Below are positions 54,706 through 62,016 of a stretch of DNA of 64,000 nucleotides, piece after piece. The stretch comes from Rikenellaceae bacterium. Its GTDB lineage: Bacteria > Bacteroidota > Bacteroidia > Bacteroidales > Rikenellaceae. Both the position numbers and the translations under genes were made by a program. Location: NCBI GenBank assembly GCA_015059905.1, contig SUZN01000005.1:62001-126000 (forward strand), in the 5' to 3' direction. Position 1 is the stretch's first letter. Each line of letters starts with the position of its first letter. The notes under the pieces were generated by a model. It had not been told where the DNA came from and searched no databases. It saw only the letters and a program-made list of their open reading frames with translations.

Positions 54706-55890
54706 CTACTTTGTCGCAGCGCTGCCTTCGCTCTTGAGCGCAAGGCGTTTCACTATGATTACAAATCCGCCCGTGAGGATAAGGTTCGAGAGGATTGTCA
54801 GAAGCGATATGGCGAGCAGCGGACCGCCCAAACCGTAGCCAAGGCTCACGAAGATGATTCCTGCACCTACCTCGCCACGTGTGAACATACCGATACTCAA
54901 CGCAAGACGCTCGGTGAGGCTCTTGTCGCGGTAGAAGAACATTGGCACCATCTTACCGATGTTGGAGAGTGCCGTTACAACGGCAACGTGCAGGGCAATC
55001 TCGCCCCACGACATCTCGCCCACCTCGCCTATCAGGCAATCACCCGCCGTAGCCGAGAAATCGACGCCGACAAACAGAGGCGCACTCATACCCACTAGGA
55101 ACATAAACAGATAGGAGATAAGCGTTGAGACGCTCTCGTCGGTGCGCGAGGTAGAGTGGCGCGTCTTCATCACCATACCCAGCACAAACGCTGGCAACAA
55201 CACCTCGATATGAATTGCACCATCGTGACCAAAGACGTGCGATGAGACCACATAAAGACCCTGACACAAAAAGACAAGCACGGTGGCATAACCGAGTATT
55301 GAACTCCAATCCTGCGACATACGGAACCTGTCAAGCTTTGTCCACGCAAGATATAGACAGACAAAAACAAACAAGGCAACAACACCCAACTGCCACTTCC
55401 ATCCAATCATAAATATCTGCAACGGAATCATCAGCAGAATGGTGTCGAGGTCATCGAAGATAGCCAGCACTCGAGTCTTCTGATAAATCCACGAATTTTT
55501 CAATCCCGCATTGGCAAGCATCGTGAAGAGGATACCCGCCGAGGTGGGGGCTGCGAAACGGCTCAACAGAAGATTCTCCTTCCACGCATCCCAGCTTGTG
55601 AAGAGGTCGTCGGGCAACAACATCATATAGTAGAAACATATCATCAGCCAAGGAGCTGCGGCTGTCGCCATTGCAATGAAGTAGTCGGCTGTGTAGCTGC
55701 GCCAACGGCTCTTGTCGAGCTCAAACTCACGACCCACGTTAATCATAATAAAAGCCAGACAGGTGTAGAGCATAAAATCGAGCGTAGGCTTCGCTGCCGA
55801 GTAACTCTCAACACCAACAAGCGTGGGCAAAGTCTGCGATCCAACAAGACCGAGGATTAGGAATAGGGAGAAAAGTACAATTTTCTTCAT
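54706..55890 (-). CDS. CPA-type cation:proton antiporter
   Basis: The 394-residue membrane protein has about 12 hydrophobic segments and the Na+/H+ exchanger fold. The ion-site region is ILAIFDDLDTILL-like (VLAIFDDLDTILLMIP, about residue 145), with a paired Asp. Further motifs are MFTRGEVGAGIIFVSLGYG near 340, and LVGMSAPLFVG. No soluble regulatory domain is present. It probably exports Na+ or K+ in exchange for H+; the ion cannot be told. It is followed upstream by a long repeat-rich gap. Confidence 0.88.
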   Translation of the reverse strand: MKKIVLFSLFLILGLVGSQTLPTLVGVESYSAAKPTLDFMLYTCLAFIMINVGREFELDKSRWRSYTADYFIAMATAAAPWLMICFYYMMLLPDDLFTSWDAWKENLLLSRFAAPTSAGILFTMLANAGLKNSWIYQKTRVLAIFDDLDTILLMIPLQIFMIGWKWQLGVVALFVFVCLYLAWTKLDRFRMSQDWSSILGYATVLVFLCQGLYVVSSHVFGHDGAIHIEVLLPAFVLGMVMKTRHSTSRTDESVSTLISYLFMFLVGMSAPLFVGVDFSATAGDCLIGEVGEMSWGEIALHVAVVTALSNIGKMVPMFFYRDKSLTERLALSIGMFTRGEVGAGIIFVSLGYGLGGPLLAISLLTILSNLILTGGFVIIVKRLALKSEGSAATK

Positions 55891-56063
55891 ATTAAAATCA
55901 CCTAAATCAATTAGTTATAAAAATTCTCCACAAAGATATGTTATCGCCACTACAAGTGCAAGAAAAAGGCAGATATTTTTTTGCGCGCGAGGCGAGGAAG
56001 GAAGCAAGCTTTGCGTGCTACGCCGCCGAAGATACGGGTCAGAGCCTGAAAAATATAAAAACC

Positions 56064-56100
56064 ACGTCATTGCGAGGAGCGTGAGCGACGTGGCAATCTC
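56064..56100. repeat. REP-like palindrome (inverted orientation)
   Basis: This begins ACGTCATTGCGAGGAGCGTG and ends CGTGGCAATCTC. It is the exact reverse complement of the copy at 52917-52953 over its length. Confidence 0.75.
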
Positions 56101-56147
56101 AAGAACCAAGGGGGATGACGTAAAAATGAAATAGTACGTAAAATTCA

Positions 56148-56286
56148 GAAAGTCACCAGCTGGCGACAGCAAAAACACGGCAGATGAATTTTCGCAGGCG
56201 TAACGCCTGTTTTATGAAGGATGCGTCGGAGACTTTTCGAATGTCATCTGTTGGCGATAGTAACAATCACGGCAGATGAATTTTCG
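56148..56286. repeat. Imperfect direct repeat with 92-bp period
   Basis: Two units of about 46 bp (56148-56194 and 56240-56286) share CACGGCAGATGAATTTTCG exactly. Their left halves are related, GTCACCAGCTGGCGACAG and GTCATCTGTTGGCGATAG. Confidence 0.7.
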
Positions 56287-56593
56287 GAAGAAGGTCGTAG
56301 CGCAGACGGAGGGTTAAGAAATGGTGACCTTTTGATCCCTCAAAAGTGCGAAGCAACCATTTTACCGACGGCAAGTTACGAGCCCGAAAATTTATCACCG
56401 TGCAATTTTAATCCGCATTCGCGTCTTTTCCTCCTCGCGGCTCGGCAAAGTGTGCAAGCCCCCTCTGCTCTCGCTCTTAAAAAGCGGTTAAGCCTCCAAA
56501 GTCGGCTTTTCCTCGCTCCGCAGCGTCGGTTGGCACTACCTTTTGTTGGCAAAAGGTAGTAAAAAGAAATTTTAATTTCTTAAATGAGTAGAG

Positions 56594-56679
56594 TATTCCC
56601 ATCGCCTTGCTATGCAAGTCGGGGGATGACGTGTATATATTATGAGATTGCCACGAGCCTACGGCTCTCGCAATGACGT
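56594..56679. repeat. Two adjacent REP-like palindromes
   Basis: Unit 56594-56631 has GCCTTGCtatGCAAG at its centre and GGGGGATGACG at its end, like the unit near 15990. Unit 56644-56679 belongs to the GAGATTGCCACG...GCAATGACG family but has a different centre, AGCCTACGGCT. Confidence 0.65.
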
Positions 56680-56790
56680 AGAGGACAGAAAATAAGGATT
56701 ACCCCTCCGCTGCTTCGCAGCACCTCCCCTACATTAGGGGAGGAGTTGAAAGCCGAGGGGCGGGGAGGGCAGGCGGATAGAAAATCCACG

Positions 56791-57195
56791 TTACTCCCAC
56801 CCTGTGAGGTCAAAGCCTTTCTCTACCTGGGGGCGGAGGGCGGGGAGACCGTTTTCGATGCGTGACATTGCCACCACGATGGGCACCATATCGCGGCGGG
56901 AGCGGGTATCCAGCACCTCGTCGGCGGCGATGCCTGTCCACTCGCACACGGCGGCGATGTATGCCTCGGTGTTGTTCTCCGAGGGCGGTGCGTAGCGCGA
57001 AATCATCCCTCGGATGGTGTTAAGACCGTAGCGGCGCGCATAGGTGTCGAGCAGCACAAACATCGCCCTATAACCCCACTCCATCGAGCTGAACTGCTTG
57101 AACGCCGCATCCTGCGAAGGCTGCACCTCGCCCCGATAAAAGACCTTCGAGAGGCGTATATTGCCTGGGTTGCAGTTATCAATTCCTCTACTCAC
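56791..57195 (-). CDS. Prophage P5-like lytic / structural protein
   Basis: The 134-residue product resembles the phage proteins annotated as structural protein P5 in Bacteroidota prophages. It has NPGNIRLSK near the start, FKQFSSMEWGYRAMFVLLDTYARRYGLNTIRGMISRYAPPSENNTEAYI in the middle, and no signal peptide. Position next to a holin supports a peptidoglycan-cleaving lysis role. It is the last gene of the prophage segment and overlaps the holin gene by 8 bp. Confidence 0.75.
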   Translation of the reverse strand: MSRGIDNCNPGNIRLSKVFYRGEVQPSQDAAFKQFSSMEWGYRAMFVLLDTYARRYGLNTIRGMISRYAPPSENNTEAYIAAVCEWTGIAADEVLDTRSRRDMVPIVVAMSRIENGLPALRPQVEKGFDLTGWE

Positions 57196-57616
57196 GCTCC
57201 ACCTCCTTCCTTACTTTTCCACCTACCCAGCGGCGCAGGTAGTTGAGCATTGGTGAGGAGCTTATGCGGCAAGCATTCTCCAGGAAAGACCACATCTCCA
57301 CACCGCAGACAAAACCTGCAAAGAGCTTCGTCAGGTTAAGGTGCATAAAATCAAGCATCAGCGTATCAATCAGATACGCCATACATAGGGCAATAATCGT
57401 AAAGCCCAGCTTCTGGGCGGTGCGCCACGCCTCGGCACTTGTGAAGTACCACTCAGCCCCCTCACGGCGGGCGTCGGCATGCGAAGCCAACACCCCCGTC
57501 AGGAAGTCAAACGAGATGAAGCCCACCACGCACCACACAAGCGGCACAATGGGGGCAAAGAGCGCCATCAGCGCAGCCACACAGCCGTTAAAGTATCTGC
57601 ACAAAGCCTCCATCAC
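57188..57616 (-). CDS. Phage holin
   Basis: The 142-residue protein has three to four hydrophobic helices: about 10-40, 70-88 and 92-112. It has the holin-family text GFISFDFLTGVLASH and LFAGFVCGVEMWSFLENACRI, and a basic C-terminus (RRWVGGKVRKEVERE). Holins form membrane holes that let the lytic enzyme reach the wall. It overlaps the preceding connector gene by 29 bp and the P5-like gene by 8 bp, as in compact phage operons. Confidence 0.85.
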   Translation of the reverse strand: MMEALCRYFNGCVAALMALFAPIVPLVWCVVGFISFDFLTGVLASHADARREGAEWYFTSAEAWRTAQKLGFTIIALCMAYLIDTLMLDFMHLNLTKLFAGFVCGVEMWSFLENACRISSSPMLNYLRRWVGGKVRKEVERE

Positions 57617-58064
57617 AACTGCATCGTTTTAATATGTTACACTTTTCATCATACTCCGCCACCTCGCTGGTGTGGGCATCAAGATAGCGCGAGAGGCGTT
57701 TTAACGCTGTCTTGGCACGCTCGCGGATGGCTCTCGAAAGTTCACTGCGGAGCGCATCCGAGGCGGCACGCTGTGGCGTACCTCCCACCACCGTAAGTCC
57801 CAGCTGACCCGTAGCCGCTGCGAGGCGTGGCTGCACCACAAGGCGGGTATAGAGAGCTATGGCGGGCTTGAGATACTCCTCCTTCAGCTCCTCATATTGC
57901 CCTGCCGCCACAGCCTCAAGCAGAGCCTCACCCACAACGGGGAGAATCCACCGCTCCACAGCCACCGCAATATCCGCCTCGGAAATCACGTCGGGCGAGA
58001 GGTAGCCGCCATCGGTAAACGCCAAAGCGACAACCTCCGCAGGTGTTATTATGTTACTTCTCAT
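57588..58064 (-). CDS. DUF6712-like prophage connector protein
   Basis: The 158-residue helical protein matches the small proteins that follow portal genes in Bacteroidota prophages (DUF6712 type). It has ITPAEVVALAFTDGGYLSPDVI at the start and a central EEYLKPAIALYTRLVVQPRLAAATGQLG helix. A head-tail connector role is inferred from position and size. It ends with a Cys-containing tail that overlaps the holin gene. Confidence 0.65.
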   Translation of the reverse strand: MRSNIITPAEVVALAFTDGGYLSPDVISEADIAVAVERWILPVVGEALLEAVAAGQYEELKEEYLKPAIALYTRLVVQPRLAAATGQLGLTVVGGTPQRAASDALRSELSRAIRERAKTALKRLSRYLDAHTSEVAEYDEKCNILKRCSCDGGFVQIL

Positions 58065-58068
58065 AGCC

Positions 58069-59292
58069 TTATCCGATTTTTGTTACGTTATACTTTGTTA
58101 TCTCCGAGAGGTAGTACTGCTGCTTCTCGTCCTCGGCATCATACTCCAGACCGTCAGCCTTACGCGCCTCCCACACCTTCATATATATAGGCTTGGAACG
58201 TGTCGGTGGGCGGTTTACCACCTCGAGTGATGTCGGGTCGATACCCACAACCTCGCGCATCACGCGCTTGATGGGCGACAGCAGCTCCTCCTGCTCGGCA
58301 AGGATGACGGTGTTGAGCGCCACCTCATACTCGTGCAGGATGCGCTCGGCGCTGAAGCCCGACGAGTAGTCCAATCCGCTCAACGAACGGAACCACGAGT
58401 GAGCAATCACAATATCGCTCGTCGCCTGGTCGTGCAGCTCGCTCCAGTCGCCCTCGTTACGCGCCTCGACAGGGATAAAGCGCGAGTTGTCGTTCTCGCT
58501 ACCCTCCTTGATGACAAACATCACCTGACCAGGGTTACCCGCGAACTTACGCTGTGCCGCCTGCACAATCTGCTCCGCCTCCTGCTCCGAGCCAACCGAT
58601 GCGTCTAACATCATCACACCCGAGAGCTGGAACGAGTTATCCAATCGCGAGATATTCCAACAATCTGTCTTATAGGCTATTGCCGACACGCCCATACCTG
58701 CGATATACTTCGGCACGCCATAGTGCGAGAACATAGGCTCATACTCCTTGTAATGCACCACCGAGCGCAGCGAGCCATCTGCCTGACGCTCGAAGTGGGG
58801 ATAGAGAGGCAGCGTCACAGCCTCCGCCGCGCGGTAGAAGTTCCAATCGTGGTGGAGGATGACGTGCTTGCCATCACGCGCCAAACGACAGCGCGAGGCA
58901 TCCTGATGATAGAGCGAGAGGAAGGTGTGTTCCTCGTCGGTCACAATCTCCAGAAAGGCGTTGCCCATCAGCGACTTATCGAAAGCAAGCCTTCCCAATA
59001 CCGCGCGCAGGGAGTCGCCCTCGCCATTGGCACGCTCCACCAGACGGGCAAGCAACGGCTGCTGCTCGTCGTAGGAGAAGCCCTTGCCTGCTATGTAATC
59101 AGCCTTGTCGTTTATGATACGGCGGTGGGTGGTGCTGCGGCGTGACATCAGCGAGAGGGCGTATGGCAACATATTATCATCGCCCCAGCGCCAGAACTGC
59201 TCACTCTGCACCACACGCGGCGAGAGCGAGAACAACGGCTCGGGAGTTCGGTTGCCCACCGCCACAAGGCTCTTGGTTTGAGTTTTTTCCAT
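58069..59292 (-). CDS. Phage portal protein
   Basis: The 407-residue protein resembles phage portal proteins. It has DDNMLPYALSLMSRRSTTHRRIINDKADYIAGKGF near residues 37-71 and FDKSLMGNAFLEIV near 110. The region HSWFRSLSGLDYSSGFSAERILHEYEVALNTVILAEQEELLSPI near 300 resembles the stem and crown helices. Portals form the 12-mer ring through which DNA enters the head. In this segment it lies after the capsid gene rather than before it. Confidence 0.8.
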   Translation of the reverse strand: MEKTQTKSLVAVGNRTPEPLFSLSPRVVQSEQFWRWGDDNMLPYALSLMSRRSTTHRRIINDKADYIAGKGFSYDEQQPLLARLVERANGEGDSLRAVLGRLAFDKSLMGNAFLEIVTDEEHTFLSLYHQDASRCRLARDGKHVILHHDWNFYRAAEAVTLPLYPHFERQADGSLRSVVHYKEYEPMFSHYGVPKYIAGMGVSAIAYKTDCWNISRLDNSFQLSGVMMLDASVGSEQEAEQIVQAAQRKFAGNPGQVMFVIKEGSENDNSRFIPVEARNEGDWSELHDQATSDIVIAHSWFRSLSGLDYSSGFSAERILHEYEVALNTVILAEQEELLSPIKRVMREVVGIDPTSLEVVNRPPTRSKPIYMKVWEARKADGLEYDAEDEKQQYYLSEITKYNVTKIG

Positions 59293-59310
59293 ATTTCTTG
59301 GTTTTATAGG

Positions 59311-59760
59311 TTAAACAATCGCCGACTGCGTATCCACAGCCTTCAGTTTCAGGCATATGCGAGGCTCGTCGGTGGGCTTGCTGCCCGATTGAAGGTGCAT
59401 CTGCTCCAGGCGCAGCGCCTGCTCCACTCCGAAACGCTCGCTCCAGCCTACGGTGAGGCTCTCGCCACTTGAGAGCAAGACCCTCGCAACCACACCCTGG
59501 GCAGCACACAGCTCCAGAAAACGCTTGTCAAGCCACTCGTCTGCCACGCCTCGGCGGGCGGTGAGGGTGAGCGTGTGTTGCACGCTCACCAAACCATCGG
59601 TTGAGATGAATAACTCCTCATAGCTTGAGCCATCGTCGATAAGCTCCACCTCGATGCCTCCGCCCTCAACGACACTCTCCACAGAGAAGCCATCGCCGAC
59701 CACAAAGAGCTCTGCCCGACTGACGCCGCCAATGGGTTTATAACTCTTCTTTACGGTCAT
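59311..59760 (-). CDS. Small prophage protein between capsid and portal genes
   Basis: The 149-residue product has no signal peptide or membrane span and no domain that I recognise. It looks beta-rich (VEVELIDDGSSYEELFISTDGLVSVQHTLTLTAR) with a mixed second half (LRLEQMHLQSGSKPTDEPRICLKLKAVDTQ). Placement 13 bp after the capsid gene and 18 bp before the portal gene suggests a virion or head-completion role; a tail-terminator type is possible. Confidence 0.55.
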   Translation of the reverse strand: MTVKKSYKPIGGVSRAELFVVGDGFSVESVVEGGGIEVELIDDGSSYEELFISTDGLVSVQHTLTLTARRGVADEWLDKRFLELCAAQGVVARVLLSSGESLTVGWSERFGVEQALRLEQMHLQSGSKPTDEPRICLKLKAVDTQSAIV

Positions 59761-59773
59761 AACTCACAGACTT

Positions 59774-60772
59774 TTAGACGGTTGCTACATTGATACCTGC
59801 CGTAACAAGCTCCTCGTCCAAAATCTCGCAGCCGATGGCGAACACCGCACGCTGACGGTTCTCCATCTCGTCAGGGTTGTACCACATACGCACCTCCGAG
59901 CCTGGGCTGTCGGCTGTGTTCACCGCCATCACGAGGTTGCGGCGGTCGGTGAAGATGATGAAGTCCTGCGAGAGCTTCGATTCGCCGATGGCAGGCTCAA
60001 GATTGACCTCAATGAGTGGGAAGCCTCGGAACATCAACTGCTTGCGACCATACTGGCTGTCGGTGTAGGTCGCTGTGCCGTAGTTGTTGTCCAGATATGC
60101 CTCATAGAGCTGATAGATGCTTGGCGAGACGAAGAACGCCACCTCGCCATCACTGAACAAGCCCTTCAGACGTGGGCTGGCGTTGCGGATGAGGTTATCC
60201 ATCACCTCGGCTACGGAGTAGTCGCCCAGCTCGGTCTGCAAATCGCTGTATGCGAAGTGGAGCTGCTCGGCAGCCACACGCTCGTTGAGAATCTTCAACA
60301 GACCATCGAAGCTATTGTAGCCTGTGTTATAGGAGCCACTCTTGTCACCCAACCACAGATTCATACGGATGCTGTCGGCAATGGCGCGGCGGAACAACTC
60401 TGTCTCGGCAGCCTCAAGCTCGGTACCCGACAAATCCTCCATATTGACATCGGGACGGTTGGTGATAAGCTCGAAGATAGTCGAGAAGTAGTCGCTTGCC
60501 GAGAAGGCGTTTTCAGCCTTTACGCGCGACATAGGGATTGTCTTCTGGTAGTGGGTCGATTTCACACCGCCACTCCACGATGAGTGGTTGTCAAAGGGGG
60601 TGAGCACGTTACCCTTGCGGTCCCACATCTGCACAACGGTTGGCATTGGCATATTGTAGAGGATGCGGATGCCGAGCGCCTCGGCTGATGGACCCGACAA
60701 AAGAGGGCGGAAAAAGATTGTTTCAAGTTCGTGACCTGTGTAGTTCTTTGGGTTTACAATAATGTTTGACAT
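59774..60772 (-). CDS. Prophage major capsid protein
   Basis: The 332-residue protein looks like an HK97-fold major capsid protein. It has an N-arm (ETIFFRPLLSGPSAEALGIRILYNMPMPTVVQ), a long helical spine (LEAAETELFRRAIADSIRMNLWLGDKSGSY near 120) and P-domain text (FRGFPLIEVNLEP). It ends MENRQRAVFAIGCEILDEELVTAGINVATV, the usual A-domain end. It follows the protease/scaffold gene by 39 bp, which fits a head module. Confidence 0.82.
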   Translation of the reverse strand: MSNIIVNPKNYTGHELETIFFRPLLSGPSAEALGIRILYNMPMPTVVQMWDRKGNVLTPFDNHSSWSGGVKSTHYQKTIPMSRVKAENAFSASDYFSTIFELITNRPDVNMEDLSGTELEAAETELFRRAIADSIRMNLWLGDKSGSYNTGYNSFDGLLKILNERVAAEQLHFAYSDLQTELGDYSVAEVMDNLIRNASPRLKGLFSDGEVAFFVSPSIYQLYEAYLDNNYGTATYTDSQYGRKQLMFRGFPLIEVNLEPAIGESKLSQDFIIFTDRRNLVMAVNTADSPGSEVRMWYNPDEMENRQRAVFAIGCEILDEELVTAGINVATV

Positions 60773-60811
60773 AGTTTTTTTAGGTTTTTTTGGTTTGAAA
60801 AAATTTGGTTT

Positions 60812-61993
60812 TTATCGGCAAAATGCCTTGGCATCGTCGGTGTATGCCTGGGTGTTGGAGCCTACGTGGGGCTGGTTGAGCGAGGGGTCATCCACCTGCT
60901 TGAGCGTGGTCGCCTGATAGCTGCGCTGACCCGAGTCAAACGCCACCACCGAACGGCGCACAGCCTGCGCGGCAGCACTCTGTGCGGCAGCCTGCACCTG
61001 TGGAGAAGAGTCTATCGCCTCCTGCTCGGTGGCGGGCTGCGCCTCGACAGGCTTTTCAGCACTCTCTTCGGCAGCCTTATCAGCAGCCTTTTCGGCTCTC
61101 TTCTCTAAAACTCGCTGCTCGCGCTCCTGCTGACGCTCCTCGCGCTTAAAGCGCATACTCTCCATCCACTGCTCCCAGCGATAGGTAAAGCGGTTCAGGA
61201 GGTAACGTATCAGCACACCCGCAGCACGTCCGACAGCCTTCTTAACCTCCTTCGGCACAGCGGCAGGGGCGGCAGCAGGGGCTGACGGAGAGGGCGTTGC
61301 GGCAGGGTCAGAGGCGGCAGGGTCAGAGGCGGCAGGGTCAGCCATCGCCGAGGGTGTCACCTGCTCCAGCGCACCACCCTGCTCCGAGACGGTATCGGGC
61401 AGCTCAACGCCTGTGGCTATTCCCTCGATGATACGGTCGGCAAGACCCGCAGCGATAGTCTCCTCGGCAGTGAGCCAGCGACCCTCGCCATTGTTCTCTG
61501 CCATCAGCGCGGCATACTCCTCGACGCTGCGATGCGAGTGCAGGGCATAGAGTTGCGCCAGACGCTCATCGGTCTTGCGCAGCAGCTCGGCACGTGAGAG
61601 GAGCGACTGTGCATTGCCCTCGATGGCACACATCGAGCGATGAATCAGGTACATAGCGTTGCTCGAAATCTCTCTTGCGCCCTCATCTGCCGCCTGCGCG
61701 ATGATAGTCGCCGCCGAGGCTGTATAGCCGTAGCAACGTGTGGTGACGTGGGCATCCAGCGCACGCAGGGCATCGTATATGAGCAACGCATCCTGCACGT
61801 CGCCTCCCGTTGAGCGTATATTCACCACCACTCGCTGCGCCGCCACCGAGGCTATGCGCTCCACCTCGCGACGAAAAGCCTCATAGGTGGCAACGCTCGT
61901 TGTGGGATTGTCGGTATGCTCCACGCCAATGGTGCCCTCGATGTCGATGAAGCAGGTTTGAGAAGAGTTGGTAATTGTGATTTTTGTTTGCAT
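60812..61993 (-). CDS. ClpP-type head maturation protease fused to a scaffold-like tail
   Basis: The 393-residue protein has an N-terminal ClpP-fold serine protease (about residues 20-190). It has NIRSTGGDVQDALLIYDAL, the nucleophile in CYGYTASAATIIAQAAD, the His in NAMYLIHRSMC and the WLTAEETIAAGLADRI end with the Asp position. The rest is Ala/Pro/Ser-rich with a DPAAS repeat (three units), a basic helix (RFKREERQQEREQRVLEKRAEKAADKAAEE), and a low-complexity C-terminus. This layout fits a protease that carries its own scaffolding domain. Confidence 0.82.
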   Translation of the reverse strand: MQTKITITNSSQTCFIDIEGTIGVEHTDNPTTSVATYEAFRREVERIASVAAQRVVVNIRSTGGDVQDALLIYDALRALDAHVTTRCYGYTASAATIIAQAADEGAREISSNAMYLIHRSMCAIEGNAQSLLSRAELLRKTDERLAQLYALHSHRSVEEYAALMAENNGEGRWLTAEETIAAGLADRIIEGIATGVELPDTVSEQGGALEQVTPSAMADPAASDPAASDPAATPSPSAPAAAPAAVPKEVKKAVGRAAGVLIRYLLNRFTYRWEQWMESMRFKREERQQEREQRVLEKRAEKAADKAAEESAEKPVEAQPATEQEAIDSSPQVQAAAQSAAAQAVRRSVVAFDSGQRSYQATTLKQVDDPSLNQPHVGSNTQAYTDDAKAFCR

Positions 61994-62016
61994 AATTTTT
62001 TTACGGTTAATAGGTT

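Larger units (their letters stand above)
55891..56790. other. 900-bp repeat-rich intergenic region at the prophage edge
   Basis: No gene could be supported here. It holds REP-like palindromes, a 92-bp spaced imperfect repeat, a perfect ACTACCTTTT/AAAAGGTAGT stem (56537-56562) and a CTCCCCTA/TAGGGGAG stem (near 56725-56746). The prophage genes begin just after it, so an attachment site could lie here, but no second copy is in the window. Confidence 0.7.

Noticed and set aside
56221..56559. A 112-codon frame in the repeat-rich gap
   Set aside because: It crosses palindromic repeats and has unlikely composition; no ribosome site or promoter was seen.
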